From: Neocallimastix lanati (nom. inval.) | Lineage: Eukaryota; Neocallimastigomycota; Neocallimastigomycetes; Neocallimastigales; Neocallimastigaceae | Assembly (NCBI GenBank): GCA_016946835.1 | Contig: JACVTC010000097.1 | Span: 404,001-450,000 of the forward strand | DNA length: 46,000 nucleotides | Reading direction: 5' to 3' | Translations under genes and position numbers: made by a program | The notes under the pieces: generated by a model | Told to the model about the DNA's origin: nothing | Databases searched by the model: none | Seen by the model: the letters and a program-made list of their open reading frames with translations, nothing else | Shown here: piece by piece, positions 17,568 through 30,800 of the stretch | Layout of the letters: every line of letters starts with the position of its first letter | Numbering within the stretch: the first letter of the stretch is position 1

Positions 17568-20500
17568 TACCATATAAAATATATAATTTCGTAAGCCATT
17601 TACAAAATGAAGGAGCTTCATTCGAAGTCCAATTTTATATCTTAATAAATTAGAAGTATTTGAATTGTCTGGAAGTACTGCTGGCTTATAATTCTTTTGC
17701 CGAATCCAATCATTCATTGTTAAGGCATGAGAAGCCATTTGAATTGATAAAAGATATGAAAATATATCATTATATTTTGTTAAAGAGGCTCCTGTTAGAA
17801 TATTATTGAGAGGCCATGGTAACTATTATTATTTTTATAAATTGTAATATATATATATATTATTTATATAATATATTTTAATAAAGTATTATTAAATTAT
17901 ATATATATATATATATATGTGTTTATATAATATTTATCAGTAATTTTAAATTTACATTAAATTCTAGTTTAATATCTGGGAAAAGATGACTTGAAACTTT
18001 TTCAGCTGGTATATAAAGAAATATATTTTTTATAAAATAATTTTTTAATTTATCATCTATTGAAAGTCCTTCTAAACATTCAATAAAAACTGAAAAAAGT
18101 TCATTGGATCTTCGCCATACTAAATCATTTTTATTTATCTATTTATTATCATTAATACATATATATTAATTTAATCGTTAATATAAAGTATAACATTTTT
18201 AAAAAAAAAAAAAGAAAAAAATTTAAAGCAAGCAAGCAAACAAACAAAAAAACAAAAAAATACATATTTATTAATAAATTTAATTAAAATATGTAAACTA
18301 ACTTTAATAAATAATATTTCAATAAATCTATTCCAAAAATCACCATTCTGAAGAAAATATAAATTTTGTAAAATATTTATATGTTGGAAGAGGTTTTCGT
18401 GTTTTTGAAGGAGATTTACTAAAAGCTCAGAGTAATAACGGAAAGGAGGTACAATAGTTTTATTAAATGCTTGATTTATAACGTTATCCATGGGTATCCA
18501 AGAAAAAGTGGTATCGGTATATTTATGTGATATATCTTTATATGTATTGAAATATATCAGGAATTGAAATAAATATTAATATTTTTTGAATGTTATTATA
18601 AATTATATATATATATATATATATTTATTAAAGTTATTATGAATTAAAATATACTTGAAATAATATCATTAATTCTGGTATCTTCTTTGGATTTTGATAC
18701 ATTATTTATAATTTCTGATTTTCTTGGAAGATACAAATTAATAATATCAGGATAAATTAACTTTAATTCTTTGATATCATTGGAATAGTTTTCGTCATTA
18801 TATAGTTCCATATCTTGAATTATGGATTGACAATCAGAAGATAATTTTTCTTTACTATTATCATCTAAAGTTAAATTCATATTGGCATTAGTATTTCTGT
18901 TTATAATATCTAGTATATCTTCAGATATTCCATCTACACTATGACTGGAAGAAATTACAATATTTGTATTCATTTCTAAGTTAGTGCTATCTTCTTCCAT
19001 TTTTTGATTATTATGTTCATTTTTTTCATCATTATCATTAAGATTTTTTAATCCTTCATTTTCAAAGTTTACATTTCTGGTTTGATCAATCATACTGTTG
19101 TGAATTTCATTTTTTTGTTGGAATAAGTTATCTTGATTTAGATCGGTTGTATTCACTTGATTTTCAATTATATTTAAAAAATTAATTCTCCATTGTTCAA
19201 ATAGTGAAGGAAAATCTTTTAAAAAAAAGGATTTATCTTGAATATCCTTTTGTTATTTGTATTAACATTTAATTAATTAATTATTTTATTGTATATTTAT
19301 TTAAATGTAGTTTTTTTTTTATATATATATATATATATTTACCTTTTTGAGACCTAATTCTTTTATTAAATTAAAACTTTTACCAGCTTCTAAAATTCTT
19401 TGTACATAATCCTTTAAAAATGAAGGATAAATTTTGGTATCATTAAATTCTTTTAAATTATAATGTAGTTCCCAATAATCAATTGAATTGACATCACAAT
19501 CAATATCTGGACTCCTATTTTAATTTTAAACATTTTATGAAATAAAAATTTAAATTAAAACCATTTCTATATTTTATATATTTTTATAATTGATCAATTT
19601 TTAATATATCTATTTACTCATAAATAAAGAATTCATCCATAGGATCATTAATAATTCCTTCAAATATCCAAGATTCTATAAAAGATATATATGGTTCAAG
19701 TGTATTTTTAAATATATTCATATAAACATTGAATAATAATTCATTTCTTATAATAAAATATGATTTCATTTTCTCATATGTAATATATTATTTGAACATT
19801 AAATTATTAAAAGAATTAAAGATGATGATTATATTTTTAATATATATAAATATAAATATTTAAATTTTTTTTTTTTTTTTTTACAAAATTTATATGTTCA
19901 AAGGATATAGATTTATTAATAATAAACAAGATTGAATTGTATTATTATATCTCATTTCTAACAATAACAACGACAATAAAAAAAAGGAACAAAAAAATAT
20001 AAAAACATATATATATATAATTAATAAAGATAATTTAAAAGATTAATAATCAATTAAAATTGCTTAATTGTGTGCTATAATGATATATTTTTTTATATAT
20101 TAATATATCAATTAATATAACAATTTTAACTACCTTCTATAGATAAAACGCTATTTAAAAATATATGTAATTCCGATAGAACACTAAGTATTAAGGATAA
20201 GTCATTTTTTAAAGATAATATTGTTGTGGTATTTTTTGAAGTTAAAACTGATTTAATATAATTATATATTAAATTAAATTAATTAATTATTTGATTATAA
20301 TTTATTTTTTATTATTACTATCTCTTAAAATCATATTTATTGACTTACTATTTTCTTTCAAATAATTATTTTGAAATTTTTTTTCAATAGTCGCAATTTT
20401 TTTGTCTAAATAATTTAAAATCTCTGCTATTGAATAAGCAAAAGCCTGCATTGTTTTCGAAACATTTTGATTCGGGTCTAACATACTTGAAAAACAAATA

Positions 20501-21956
20501 ATACATAATGCTTAATATATATTCTATTATAAAATTAAATTTTATCAAAATTTACTTTATAAATACTTAATATTGTCTAATCTAAATAGTATTATTTGAT
20601 TATATATACTTACTTTGAAACAAATAATCGTAAGTCCTTTATTTTAGATCCTTTATCAGTAAAATACTCAACAAGTTGATTAATACAACTTGAAGTCAAA
20701 TGTTTTAGTGATAAGTTTTGATTAACCTTTTTTTAAAATATTATATATATATATTAATATATATATTAATAAACAATTCTATATTTAATAAATCATTTTT
20801 TTTATTTTTTAAAAAAAAAAACTTACTTTAATACTATTATGCTTGTCATATTTGAAAAAGGCTGTATCGAATCCTAATAACATAAATAATATTTCTCGTA
20901 CGATGTCCACTTCATTAACGTAGTTAGTCTTTAATAATAAATCAGGTATTATTTTACTATTTTCCTTTATTCCTTGAATGATTCCCATATCTTTTAATTT
21001 TTATAATTATAAATATTTGAAATTTGAAATATATTATTATTATTGTTATTAATATTATTGTTATTGCTTTTATTTACGAGTATATCTCATTCAAAATCAT
21101 TTATTATACTTAAAGTACTTTAAATTTAAATTATTGATACCTAATGTATAAGGATTTGAAATGTCAAAATTTACATTTACTATAATATAATAAAAAATAA
21201 TATTGTTATTAATTACAAAATTTTAACAAAATATAATTATATTAAAATTAACTTTTATATTTAGCATTAAGTTCTTAATATTTACTTTTTTGTACTTTTA
21301 AATTATTTACATAATTCCAATATTGACTTTCTCCGAAATTTTTTAAATTTTTTGATGTTATATTCTGTTTTTTTATTAATATTAATATAATATCATAGAA
21401 AATATAAAGACATTAATATATATTATCATATTATAATATATATGGCCTATTTTTACATTAATTATTGTGAATTTATGAAAGATGAAAGTGGAATACTTTA
21501 CAGATTTCGAGCTATTCATACTCATATCATTAAATTGTATTGTTTCGCTGGTATCATCAAAGTCACTATTACTATCACTGGTTTTTATAGTACTAATTGA
21601 ATCTATTTTTTTATTGAGAAATTCTTTTTCTTGAAATGAAATTTCATTTTTACTATTTTTATTAATATTCGTATTATTATCATCAGATTCTATATCAGAA
21701 ATTTGGTTATCAGACGATGAATCACTAGAATAACAAGGTATTTTCCAATATTCTCCTGTTAAAGGATCGTCTTTCAATATATCATCCCATGTCAATTCTT
21801 TTTCTTCTTTTTTTTCTTGCGCATCAAAATAGCGTGAATTGTAAAAATGGTGAGTTGGAGATTTCGACAAACTTAAAAAGAGGGTTAAAATTTCTGGAAT
21901 TTTTGAATTTTTCTATATGAAATGATTTTTAATATATAAATATATATCATTTTTAC

Positions 21957-22014
<58 letters not shown>

Positions 22015-22400
22015 TATTATTAACATTGTTAATACCTTTTGTTCTGTCTCCTTTTCTAGAATATTAAGAAATTTTATTAAATCTTCAGCATTTTTTTCTT
22101 GTGCTGAAATCTTAAATTTTTCAATAATACTGTAAAAATTTATATTATTATTATTATTATTATTATTACTATTATTATGACTATTATTATGTATTTGCTA
22201 TTTTATTTATTTCATTTTATTATATCATTGAAAATAAATAAATTTTCTATAAAAAGTTATTTACCCTTCAAATGAATTTTTTATATGCTTTGGACTTACA
22301 ATTGTATATGTATTAAATCTTATTTTATTAACTAATTTTTTTGTAATATCTTTAAATTCTTTTGAATCTTCCTATTATTTATTTTGATTTTGAAGAAAAA

Positions 22401-22437
<37 letters not shown>

Positions 22438-22590
22438 ATTATTATTTTTTATTTTTTATTTTTTTATTTTTTATTTTTTATTTTTTTATATAATCTTAAA
22501 TTTATTGAATAAAAATATTACTTCAATTCCAGTAATTGTATAAACTAATGGTTTTAAAAGTTCATAATAATCCCTTTTTATTGTTGACAT
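16579..22590 (-). CDS. TUBGCP5: Gamma-tubulin complex component 5 (GCP5-like)
   Basis: GCP5 is a rarer subunit of the gamma-tubulin ring complex, which nucleates microtubules at spindle pole bodies or centrosomes. Twenty exons (minus, 5' to 3'): 22590-22522, 22371-22265, 22129-22036, 21912-21502, 21364-21286, 21179-21141, 20990-20827, 20726-20614, 20485-20319, 20247-20134, 19957-19909, 19779-19618, 19514-19343, 19246-18655, 18535-18303, 18138-17956, 17822-17571, 17425-17300, 17124-16773, 16610-16579. Total 3510 nt, 1169 aa; human GCP5 is about 1024. Signatures: ELTWDDILKDDPLTGEYW (from residue 129), VDIVREILFMLLG (about 300), SFIESWIFEGII, ILEAGKSFNLIK, LEFNLPWPLNNI, RMKLLHFVNGLRNYIFYM (to 1000) and terminal LESLILFL, matching the end of human GCP5. 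An Asn/Asp/Glu-rich insertion (about 610-770) accounts for most of the extra length. Intron 11 is AT-AC. Confidence 0.92.
17076..17205. repeat. 65-bp tandem duplication across a GCP5 intron/exon border
   Basis: Copy 1 (17076-17140) and copy 2 (17141-17205) match at all but about four positions. Copy 1 holds the functional acceptor (AG at 17126-17125) and the first 49 nt of the penultimate exon. In copy 2 the equivalent AG is lost (CTATT has become TTATT on the plus strand), leaving it as intron. Confidence 0.92.
19780..19908 (-). other. U12-type AT-AC intron (GCP5 intron 11, 129 nt)
   Basis: On the coding strand the intron starts ATATCCTTTG, an exact match to the U12 5' splice-site consensus, and ends TATATTAC. 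Exon 11 ends LLLINL (phase 2) and exon 12 starts YEKMKSYF, restoring the GCP5 segment equivalent to human HLLNTLYKAIL. No GT-AG pair gives the required phase: exon 11 meets a stop before its next GT, and the only nearby AG (GAG at 19775-19773) would need a phase-0 donor. A weak branch-site candidate, TTCTTTTAAT, lies about 27 nt from the acceptor. Confidence 0.85.
21958..22007. repeat. Poly(T) tract of about 50 nt in a GCP5 intron
   Basis: An uninterrupted T run (poly(A) on the coding strand) in the intron between exons 3 and 4. Similar tracts occur at 17527-17562 and 16612-16667 in the same gene. Confidence 0.95.
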
Positions 22591-23156
22591 TGCTTCAAAT
22601 ATTATTAAATAATTTGCAATAGAAAAAAAATATAAACTTTTATTATTTATAATTAATAAATTATGAATTCATTTACATATACTATAATGTTAAAAAAAGG
22701 ATTATTTTTGTAATTTTATTTTTCTTTTGTAATTGGGATATATAATTTTTTACTGTTTTAAAAAATATTAATTTTAATTAATGAATTAAAATAAATTAAA
22801 TATCATATATTTAAGAAATAAATTTTAAAAATTTTATATATATTTTTTAAATAAAATATGTATATATTAATATTAAATTTAATTAAATAAATTAAAATTT
22901 AAATATATATTTATATATATATAAATAAAAAATAAATCTTTTTTTTTATTAAAAATAATGAAAATAAATAATTCTCAAAAAAGTAATTTTTTTAACTAAA
23001 GAAATTTCAAATTTAGAAATAAAATTGATATCGTTATAGTATCTTTTATTTTTTTTTCCTTTTATTTTTTTTTTTTTAATTTATTCGAATATTTTTATTT
23101 TAATTAAACTATATGAATGTTAAAATAAAGTTTAATAAGTTACAAATAATTACATT
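22591..23156. promoter_or_regulatory. Divergent promoter region between GCP5 and DNA-PKcs
   Basis: The start codons of GCP5 (22590, minus) and DNA-PKcs (23157, plus) face away from each other across 566 bp. No other gene fits between them, so both promoters must lie here and may share elements. The sequence is almost pure A/T with short T-rich runs near 23050-23080. No TATA or regulatory motif can be told from background. Confidence 0.7.
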
Positions 23157-24204
23157 ATGTCAACAAATATTGATATTTTAAGAAATTTACTTAATGAATT
23201 GTCTATTATAAATAGAGATGTTAAATCCATCTCTGTCGAAATATACAATTTTCCTTATAAAATGTTAAATAATAAAGAGATTGGTAATTTAATCCATTTT
23301 CGTAATGAAATAAATAAAAAAGATATTTATTTTATTTTTTTATTAACTAAAAATTATATATATGAATTCATTGAAATCCAATTTTAATTTTCTCTTTTTT
23401 CTTTTTTTCGGATACCACATTATAAATAAATTAAATATAATATGCTATTAATAAAATGAAAAATAAAATGAAAAATAGTATATGCTATGTCACTATTATT
23501 TAATAATGAAAATGGAATATTGACTTTTATTACAAGAACAATGAAATATAAAGAACATGCTTATTCAAGACAAATTTTATTAAATTTAATACATGATTTA
23601 TTAGAAAATTTTCCTAATTACTTAACAGAATATATTGATAAAATTAGAGTAATAATTAAATAATAAATAAGTTTGCTTATGTTTTTTTTTTATTTATTTA
23701 TTTTACGTTATTTTATTTTATTTTTTTTCTAGTATAAAGTAAATTGCTATATAGAATTTCAATTTTTATTATGCTTTATTAATTTATTAATTTATTTATT
23801 TATAAATGTTTCTATATATATATATATATATTTATTATTAATATTTTTTTTTAAAATATAATTCAATATACATAACTAATTTTTATATATAAATACAAAT
23901 ATTTGTAGAGAATTTCAGAAAATTTCTTTTTTACAGAAAAGGCAGCAAGGACTGTTTGTGCTTCTTTTCAAGTTTTAAATATACTTTATAATCCAGAAAA
24001 AAAATTTTTAATAAGAGATAATATAAAACCTGGAGAATTATTTGAAAGGTTTTTTTCTTTTTTATTTATTTTTATTTGTCTTTCTTTAAATAAAAAATAA
24101 ATAGATATAATAAATAATACCAATATATTAATTTAGATATTTAAAATATACAAAATAACAATATTGAATATATATTTATATATTTATTTTATTTAATAAA
24201 AAAC

Positions 24205-24260
<56 letters not shown>

Positions 24261-24699
24261 CCTTAAATTAATAGATATATGAATAGTTACGTTCAAAAAT
24301 ATACAAAATTATCAACTTCAGGTTAATATGATAGAAAAATTTTATTATCATAAATATTATTTTTTAAACATTTATTAAAACTTATCAAAAAATTATTATA
24401 ATATAAAAAATTCGTATAGTGAAAGGCGATTTATTACAGTTTTTGGGAAAAATAATTCAGTATTATTCAAGTGATATTCCAGATAATCAAAAGAAAATAT
24501 ATACTCGTCATTGTATTCAAACAATAAATAACTTCTTACAAAATCCTAAATCTTTTGATGATTATGCATTAATTACTAGTATTATTTATGGCTTAAATTC
24601 ATATCTACATTCTAATAATGATATTATTATAGAAGGTTTTAAAGATTATAAATTTAATGTTTATAATTATATGTTATAATATAGAAAATAAATAAATAA

Positions 24700-24767
<68 letters not shown>

Positions 24768-25906
24768 AATAATAATTATAAAGAAATATTGCATATATAT
24801 TATTTCATATATATGAGAAATTCGGTATATTAATTATATATATTATGATATTATATTATGCTTAAAAAATATATTATACATAATTTTTCATATATTTTTT
24901 CAAGATAAACCGGAATATGTCACTATAACAAATTTAGTTAAGGTTATTCTTTCAATCGATGTAAATACACTAAATAGATATGAACAAATTAAAGGTTTGT
25001 TTGTTTTTATTGTATTATTTAGTCATTGATTTATTATTTTCAATATTTATTACCCTAAAATCAATATATTTTATATTTTTAAATAATTATTAAGATTTTT
25101 TAATTTTAAAATAAATAATCTTTAGCATGTCTTCAATTTGTTATTGATAATGGCCATTATATTTCAAAAGTTCTTTTTAAAAACTGTACTATTTTCTTTG
25201 AATCATTATTAACAATTTGTAAACATCAAAACAGAGATCTTCATAAATTAGGTTTTCAAGCAATGGATCATTTATTAAATGAGGTAATAATTACAAAACA
25301 AAAATAACAAATTTAATCATAAAAATATAAATTCATTATATAATTTTTATTCAAATTAATTAATGAAAAAGCTTAATATCAGTGTAATATTTATTATTAC
25401 TAAATAGTAATTTTTATTGATTTTTTTTATTGGAAATTATTAAATATAAATACAATAGATCGTTAGTTACAGTGAAAATATATTAGATGAAATTGAAGCA
25501 AAAAAAATATTTTGGGTAAAATAAAATGATAGTAATATATTTAATTAAATATATGAGAATGAATGAAATTTTGTTAGCATATATTTATGTATTTAAAGAT
25601 GTCATTTATAATATAAGTATAATTATTTCATGAAAATTTTATATTTAATTAATTTATTAATATATAAAATTATGTAAAAATCAGTATTTTATTGAATTTT
25701 TTACAAATTCTTTAAGAAAAGAGGACGCTGATACAAAAGATATTTCATTAGCTATCCGTGGTTATGGTTTATTTTCTGGTCCATGTAAAAAATATTTTAA
25801 TGAATCAGAATTTAATATAATCATTAATGAATTATTAAAAAAGGCGGACTCAATATTCTCGAAGTAAATATTTTAAATATAAAATTAAGATAAATCTTTT
25901 TTTTTT

Positions 25907-25992
<86 letters not shown>

Positions 25993-27424
25993 CCATATGT
26001 GCTATTTAATTATAAATAATTAATACTAATTAAATATATTGTATTAATTAATAAAAAAGTGATAACTTAAATGAAGAAATGTTTTTACATTTTTCATCAT
26101 TTCTTCAAGCTTATAATTCTATATTAAAAGTATCAGATATTGTAGATAATTCACTTTTAAGAGGGATTGGTAATTTTTAATATATAAATATTAACAAAAT
26201 ACAAAAAAAAAATTAAAATGATTCTTTATTATCAGTATAATATTTAACTATATGAATAAGAATAAGAATTTGAAATATAATTATAATTGATTATACATTA
26301 TACATTTTGTATATATATATTAATGTTTAGAGCTTATTATTACTCAGTTAATGATTAGTTTTCAATTATTAAATGATAAATTAAAATTTATTAACGCAAA
26401 ATCCATACAGCATATATTATGGGAATTAAATAATAAATCAATTATGGATACATTTTTTAATAAAATTGGTACGAATATAATAATTTTTTACAATTGGTAT
26501 AAATAATTAATTAATAAATAAAAATAATTTTTTTATATTTGATTTTGATTTTAAATTATTCATATATATATATATAAATATTTTTTAAAATTAATTTTTT
26601 ATTTAATATAATTATTACTACAATTAATAATAGCAAGTGATATTTTGGTATTAACATGTTTAAACAAAGAACAAAAAGAAACATTTCAAAAAGATTCAAA
26701 TGAAAGCAATGAAGATGATATGGATATTGATGATCAACCAGCAAATGTAATAAATGTTATTGATGAAATGGCTAAAGAAAATGAGCATTCCTATAATGAT
26801 TATTATTATTCTTTCTGGAAAGTCATACTTGACAAAAATAATTTACCTGAAAGAAATGAATTTAAAATGGAGGATGATACTTTAGTAGAGGATGAAAATA
26901 AACGAAATCAGTTTATTCAGAAACTATATGATATTATCATTCAAACTATTTTAGATTTTCCAAAACATCTTAATTTAGCACTTTATGATGAAATTAATAA
27001 CAATGGCAGAATTAATGATAATGCTAACTCTAATACTGATAATGAAATGGAGGAAAATGTAACAATAACTTCTACAATGAGATCAGGAGAAAATAATAAT
27101 GAAATTATTGAAGAAAATAAAACAACAAAATCCACAAATGTCCAAACTTTAAAACCTTATTGTATAAGAGATTTTGATATATTTATTAATTATGTAGAAT
27201 TTACCAAATTAATTCTTTTAGCTTCTTCTACTCGAGAATTATTTGATAAATGGCTTTATAGTTTTGGTAAAGAAATAATTAGTTTTTCTGGAAAGTATCC
27301 TTTAGTTAGTGGATTTTATAAATTATTTGAATGTTGTTTAATTATTTCTGAAGATTTACAATATTTTAACAACATATTAAAGAAAGAATATATTGGTGAA
27401 TCACATAAAGTATGAATTATTTAT

Positions 27425-27455
<31 letters not shown>

Positions 27456-27822
27456 GTATTAATGTTATTAATTATTTATTATAAAAATTGATGCAATACT
27501 AATTTTTATTTTTAAAAAAATATTATTTTATTTAATATTTAATCCATTAAAAATTTATCTAATTATATTTATGTAATCAATTATATAAAAAAGGGAATGA
27601 TTAATGAAATCAATGAACCATATACAGGAATTAAGCAGAGAACATATATTTTGTATACTAAATATATTAATGAAATTATTTCAAGAATGACTCAATATAA
27701 AGATGATTTATTAGTTTCTTGTTTAAAATTAGTTCTTTCATCACCTAATGAATTAATATCTTTAAATGATTTTATAGAACCCTTAAAAATAATATTAAAA
27801 CTAGGAATTGGTGAATAGTATG

Positions 27823-27859
<37 letters not shown>

Positions 27860-30800
27860 TAAATCTACTATACATGTTTAATTTAAAATCAAAAATATTT
27901 AAATAAAAAAATTAATAATTGTTAAAAAAATTTCCCAATATTATAATATATATTATTTTAGTTCACTTGCGAAACTTGGCTTAGATGCCTTTGAAAAATG
28001 TATATCCTATATTCCTAAAGATAAATTAAAAAAATATTATAAAGATATTTTTCCATTATTTAATAATTATTTTATTAATGGAGAAGAAAGGAAAGATGCT
28101 GAATTAGATGATTATATTTCAACAAATAAAATGAAAACTATGAAAGTAATTATTAAAATAAGTATTTCATTTGCTGATATATATCTATAATTTTATATTA
28201 TTTTATATATAGTTAAATTAGATTGATATATAATTTTACTAATTATTAAAAAAAAAATTAAAGAAAATTAATAAATATGAAAAAGAAATTGTTGAAGAAA
28301 CAAATAACAATATTAAAATTAAAGTTTTAAGAATATTGGGAATGATTGGAGATGGCATTCCATATCTTTATTCAAATTTTGATATTAAAGATTATTTAAA
28401 ATGGGATCCTGAAAATGGCATTACATTTATTTTACATTTTGTTGATTTTCAAACAGAAATTAATTTAGGTATTATAATATAAATTATAAATATATATATT
28501 TTAAAAATTTATAAATGAATAAAATATATTATTTATAATATTTTATAATTACTAATAATTTTAATATCACAAAAGATAATTTATTACCAAGGATATTAGA
28601 ATTATCACAACTTTCATCTAATAGGAAAGTGAAAATATGGGCATGTGAATTATTACATTCAATTACTATATACATGGTTGGATTAAATGCTCATCGAATA
28701 CGAGATAATTCAACAATGAAAGAAAATACTAATATTTTTAATAAGTTTTATTTAAAAATATTTCCAGTTATTTTACGTTTATCAGTAGATATCGATAAAA
28801 TATCAAGAGATTTATTTTCTTCATTAACATTTCAGCTAATTCATTGGTTTACAAATAACTCATTGAATGATGATTCAGAATCTTTAATTTTATTAGATTG
28901 TTGTTTTAGTGCCGCTATTTGTCAAGATGGGCCTCTAAGGGATTATGGAACCCAATGTATTAATGAATTTTTGAAATGGACAATGAAGCAAAATTTTGAA
29001 GAAGTAAATATTAACAATAATATATTAATTAATTTACAGTTATTAAAAATAAATATTTATATTAATTTATTAATTATTTAATAATATGTATATTAATTAA
29101 AGAATAAATTAATTGAAAATATTGAAGTTTTATTAGAGAAAATGTATCAGTATTGTAGAAATCCAAATCCATATAAACGTTTAGGTGCTTCTTTAATTTT
29201 TAATAAGATATATGTTGAACTTCGTGAACATCAAAAAATAGTTGATAAATTTTTATTTGAAATATTATATTATATATTATATAATTTAAAACTTTCATAT
29301 TATGATAAAGATGAAATAGGTAAAAAATAATAACAATATAAAAGTATATAAATTAATAAAAAATAAAATTAAAATTAAAATATATAAATAATTGTGATAA
29401 TATTTTCTAATAATGCAGAAATATCTTATATTTAAATTAAATTTTATTAAATACTTTTATTTTATATTTTAAAAAAATTAATAGAAACTACTGAACAGTG
29501 TAAAGTTGCTATTAATCATATCATAAGAATTTTAAAAAAGAAATATTCAATATTTCTTATGTCAAAAGAAAGCCGTAATCATTTCCCAGGTCTTGAAAAT
29601 ACTGATTTAAAATCTTTAGTAGAATGGTTACTGCATGAAACAGGAGCTTTAGAAGAAATTTATTCCAAAACATGCATGGATTTATTTTTAATATTAAATC
29701 CATTACTTCCTGGTAAAAAATAATATAGAATATTAAAATTTTTTAATATCTTAAATAAATAAATAATTTTTTAGAAAATTATATTGAGATATTTACAATA
29801 AAGTTTTTATTAGAAAAATTAATATATACTAATTTTATTTTATATTTATTTTTTCTTTATTTTTTTTATTTTTTATTTTTTTTACTTATATATTTATTTA
29901 TTCAATATTTAATATTAAACATAATTAGAAAATTCAAAGATTGGTTTAAATGAACTTTTCCTCAATAATAATAATTTATTTAATGATATATATAAGGTGG
30001 ATGAATTAGTAATTATTGAATCTAATCGAAATTTATTATTGGAAAGTGGTGTAAAATGGGCAAATCGACTTTCTATATGTTTAGAAGGATTTACATGGAT
30101 CATTAAAAATAAACTCCTGGAATCAAGTTTATTTTTCAAATCTCGTTTAAATTGTTTTATCAGTTCAATTGTGTATTTCATAATTAATATGTCCAAAAAA
30201 GAAATTAGAATGGATGATAATAATTTAATTTTCTATTCTGTCAATGAAATTTCAAAATTAAATAATATGAGATATGATATTACTTTTAAAATTTTTAATT
30301 TTTTAAAATATTTAATTGAAAATTCCATGGATATTAGAAAAACACTAGAGAATCTTAAAGAACATAAAGTTTTTTCTAATGATTTCATTGATCTTTTAAA
30401 CTGTTCATTATATAATATTAGATTATTAGGAAATGATTTAGAAGAAAAAGATACACAAATTTCTTTTTATAATACACTTCAAAAATTATTAAATTTATTG
30501 AAAAATAATGAACTGTTTATTGATTATAAAGTTTTAATTTCAAGTTTGGCAGAACAGGAAAGCATTTATTCAAAAAAATTTATAGATACCTATCAAGAAG
30601 TAAATTCTCTCTCTGAAAATTCAGCTTTTTTAAATAGTATTTATATTTTAAACGCCTCTGGTATATTACAAGATATCATTAAATATAATAATATCAGTGA
30701 ATATAACTATTTTCAATATTATTTGAATTGTTTAGAAAAATTAAAAGATAATGAAAATCCATCATATGATCTTATTATTAAACAACTATTAGACATATGT

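Larger units (their letters stand above)
23157..27409 (+). other. DNA-PKcs exons 1-12: N-terminal HEAT region
   Basis: Exons: 23157-23283, 23479-23648, 23909-24048, 24275-24321, 24420-24635, 24905-24994, 25126-25283, 25459-25515, 25685-25863, 26060-26169, 26331-26468, 26634-27409 (residues 1-736). All are GT-AG and in phase. In the human enzyme this is the ring of HEAT repeats that takes part in DNA-end and Ku binding. The best conserved piece is ISLAIRGYGLFSGPC. Exon 12 holds an acidic, Asn-rich insertion (NSNTDNEMEENV region) and then IRDFDIFINYVEF and PLVSGFYKLFECC. The exon 5 donor (24636, GTTTTA) is the least certain; it is the only one giving the required phase. Confidence 0.9.

Noticed and set aside
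19242-19250. Another ATATCCTTT on the plus strand
   Set aside because: It lies antisense to a GCP5 exon start and has no role as a donor. It shows that the 9-mer can occur by chance here, so the AT-AC calls rest on frame, homology and lack of alternatives, not on the motif alone.
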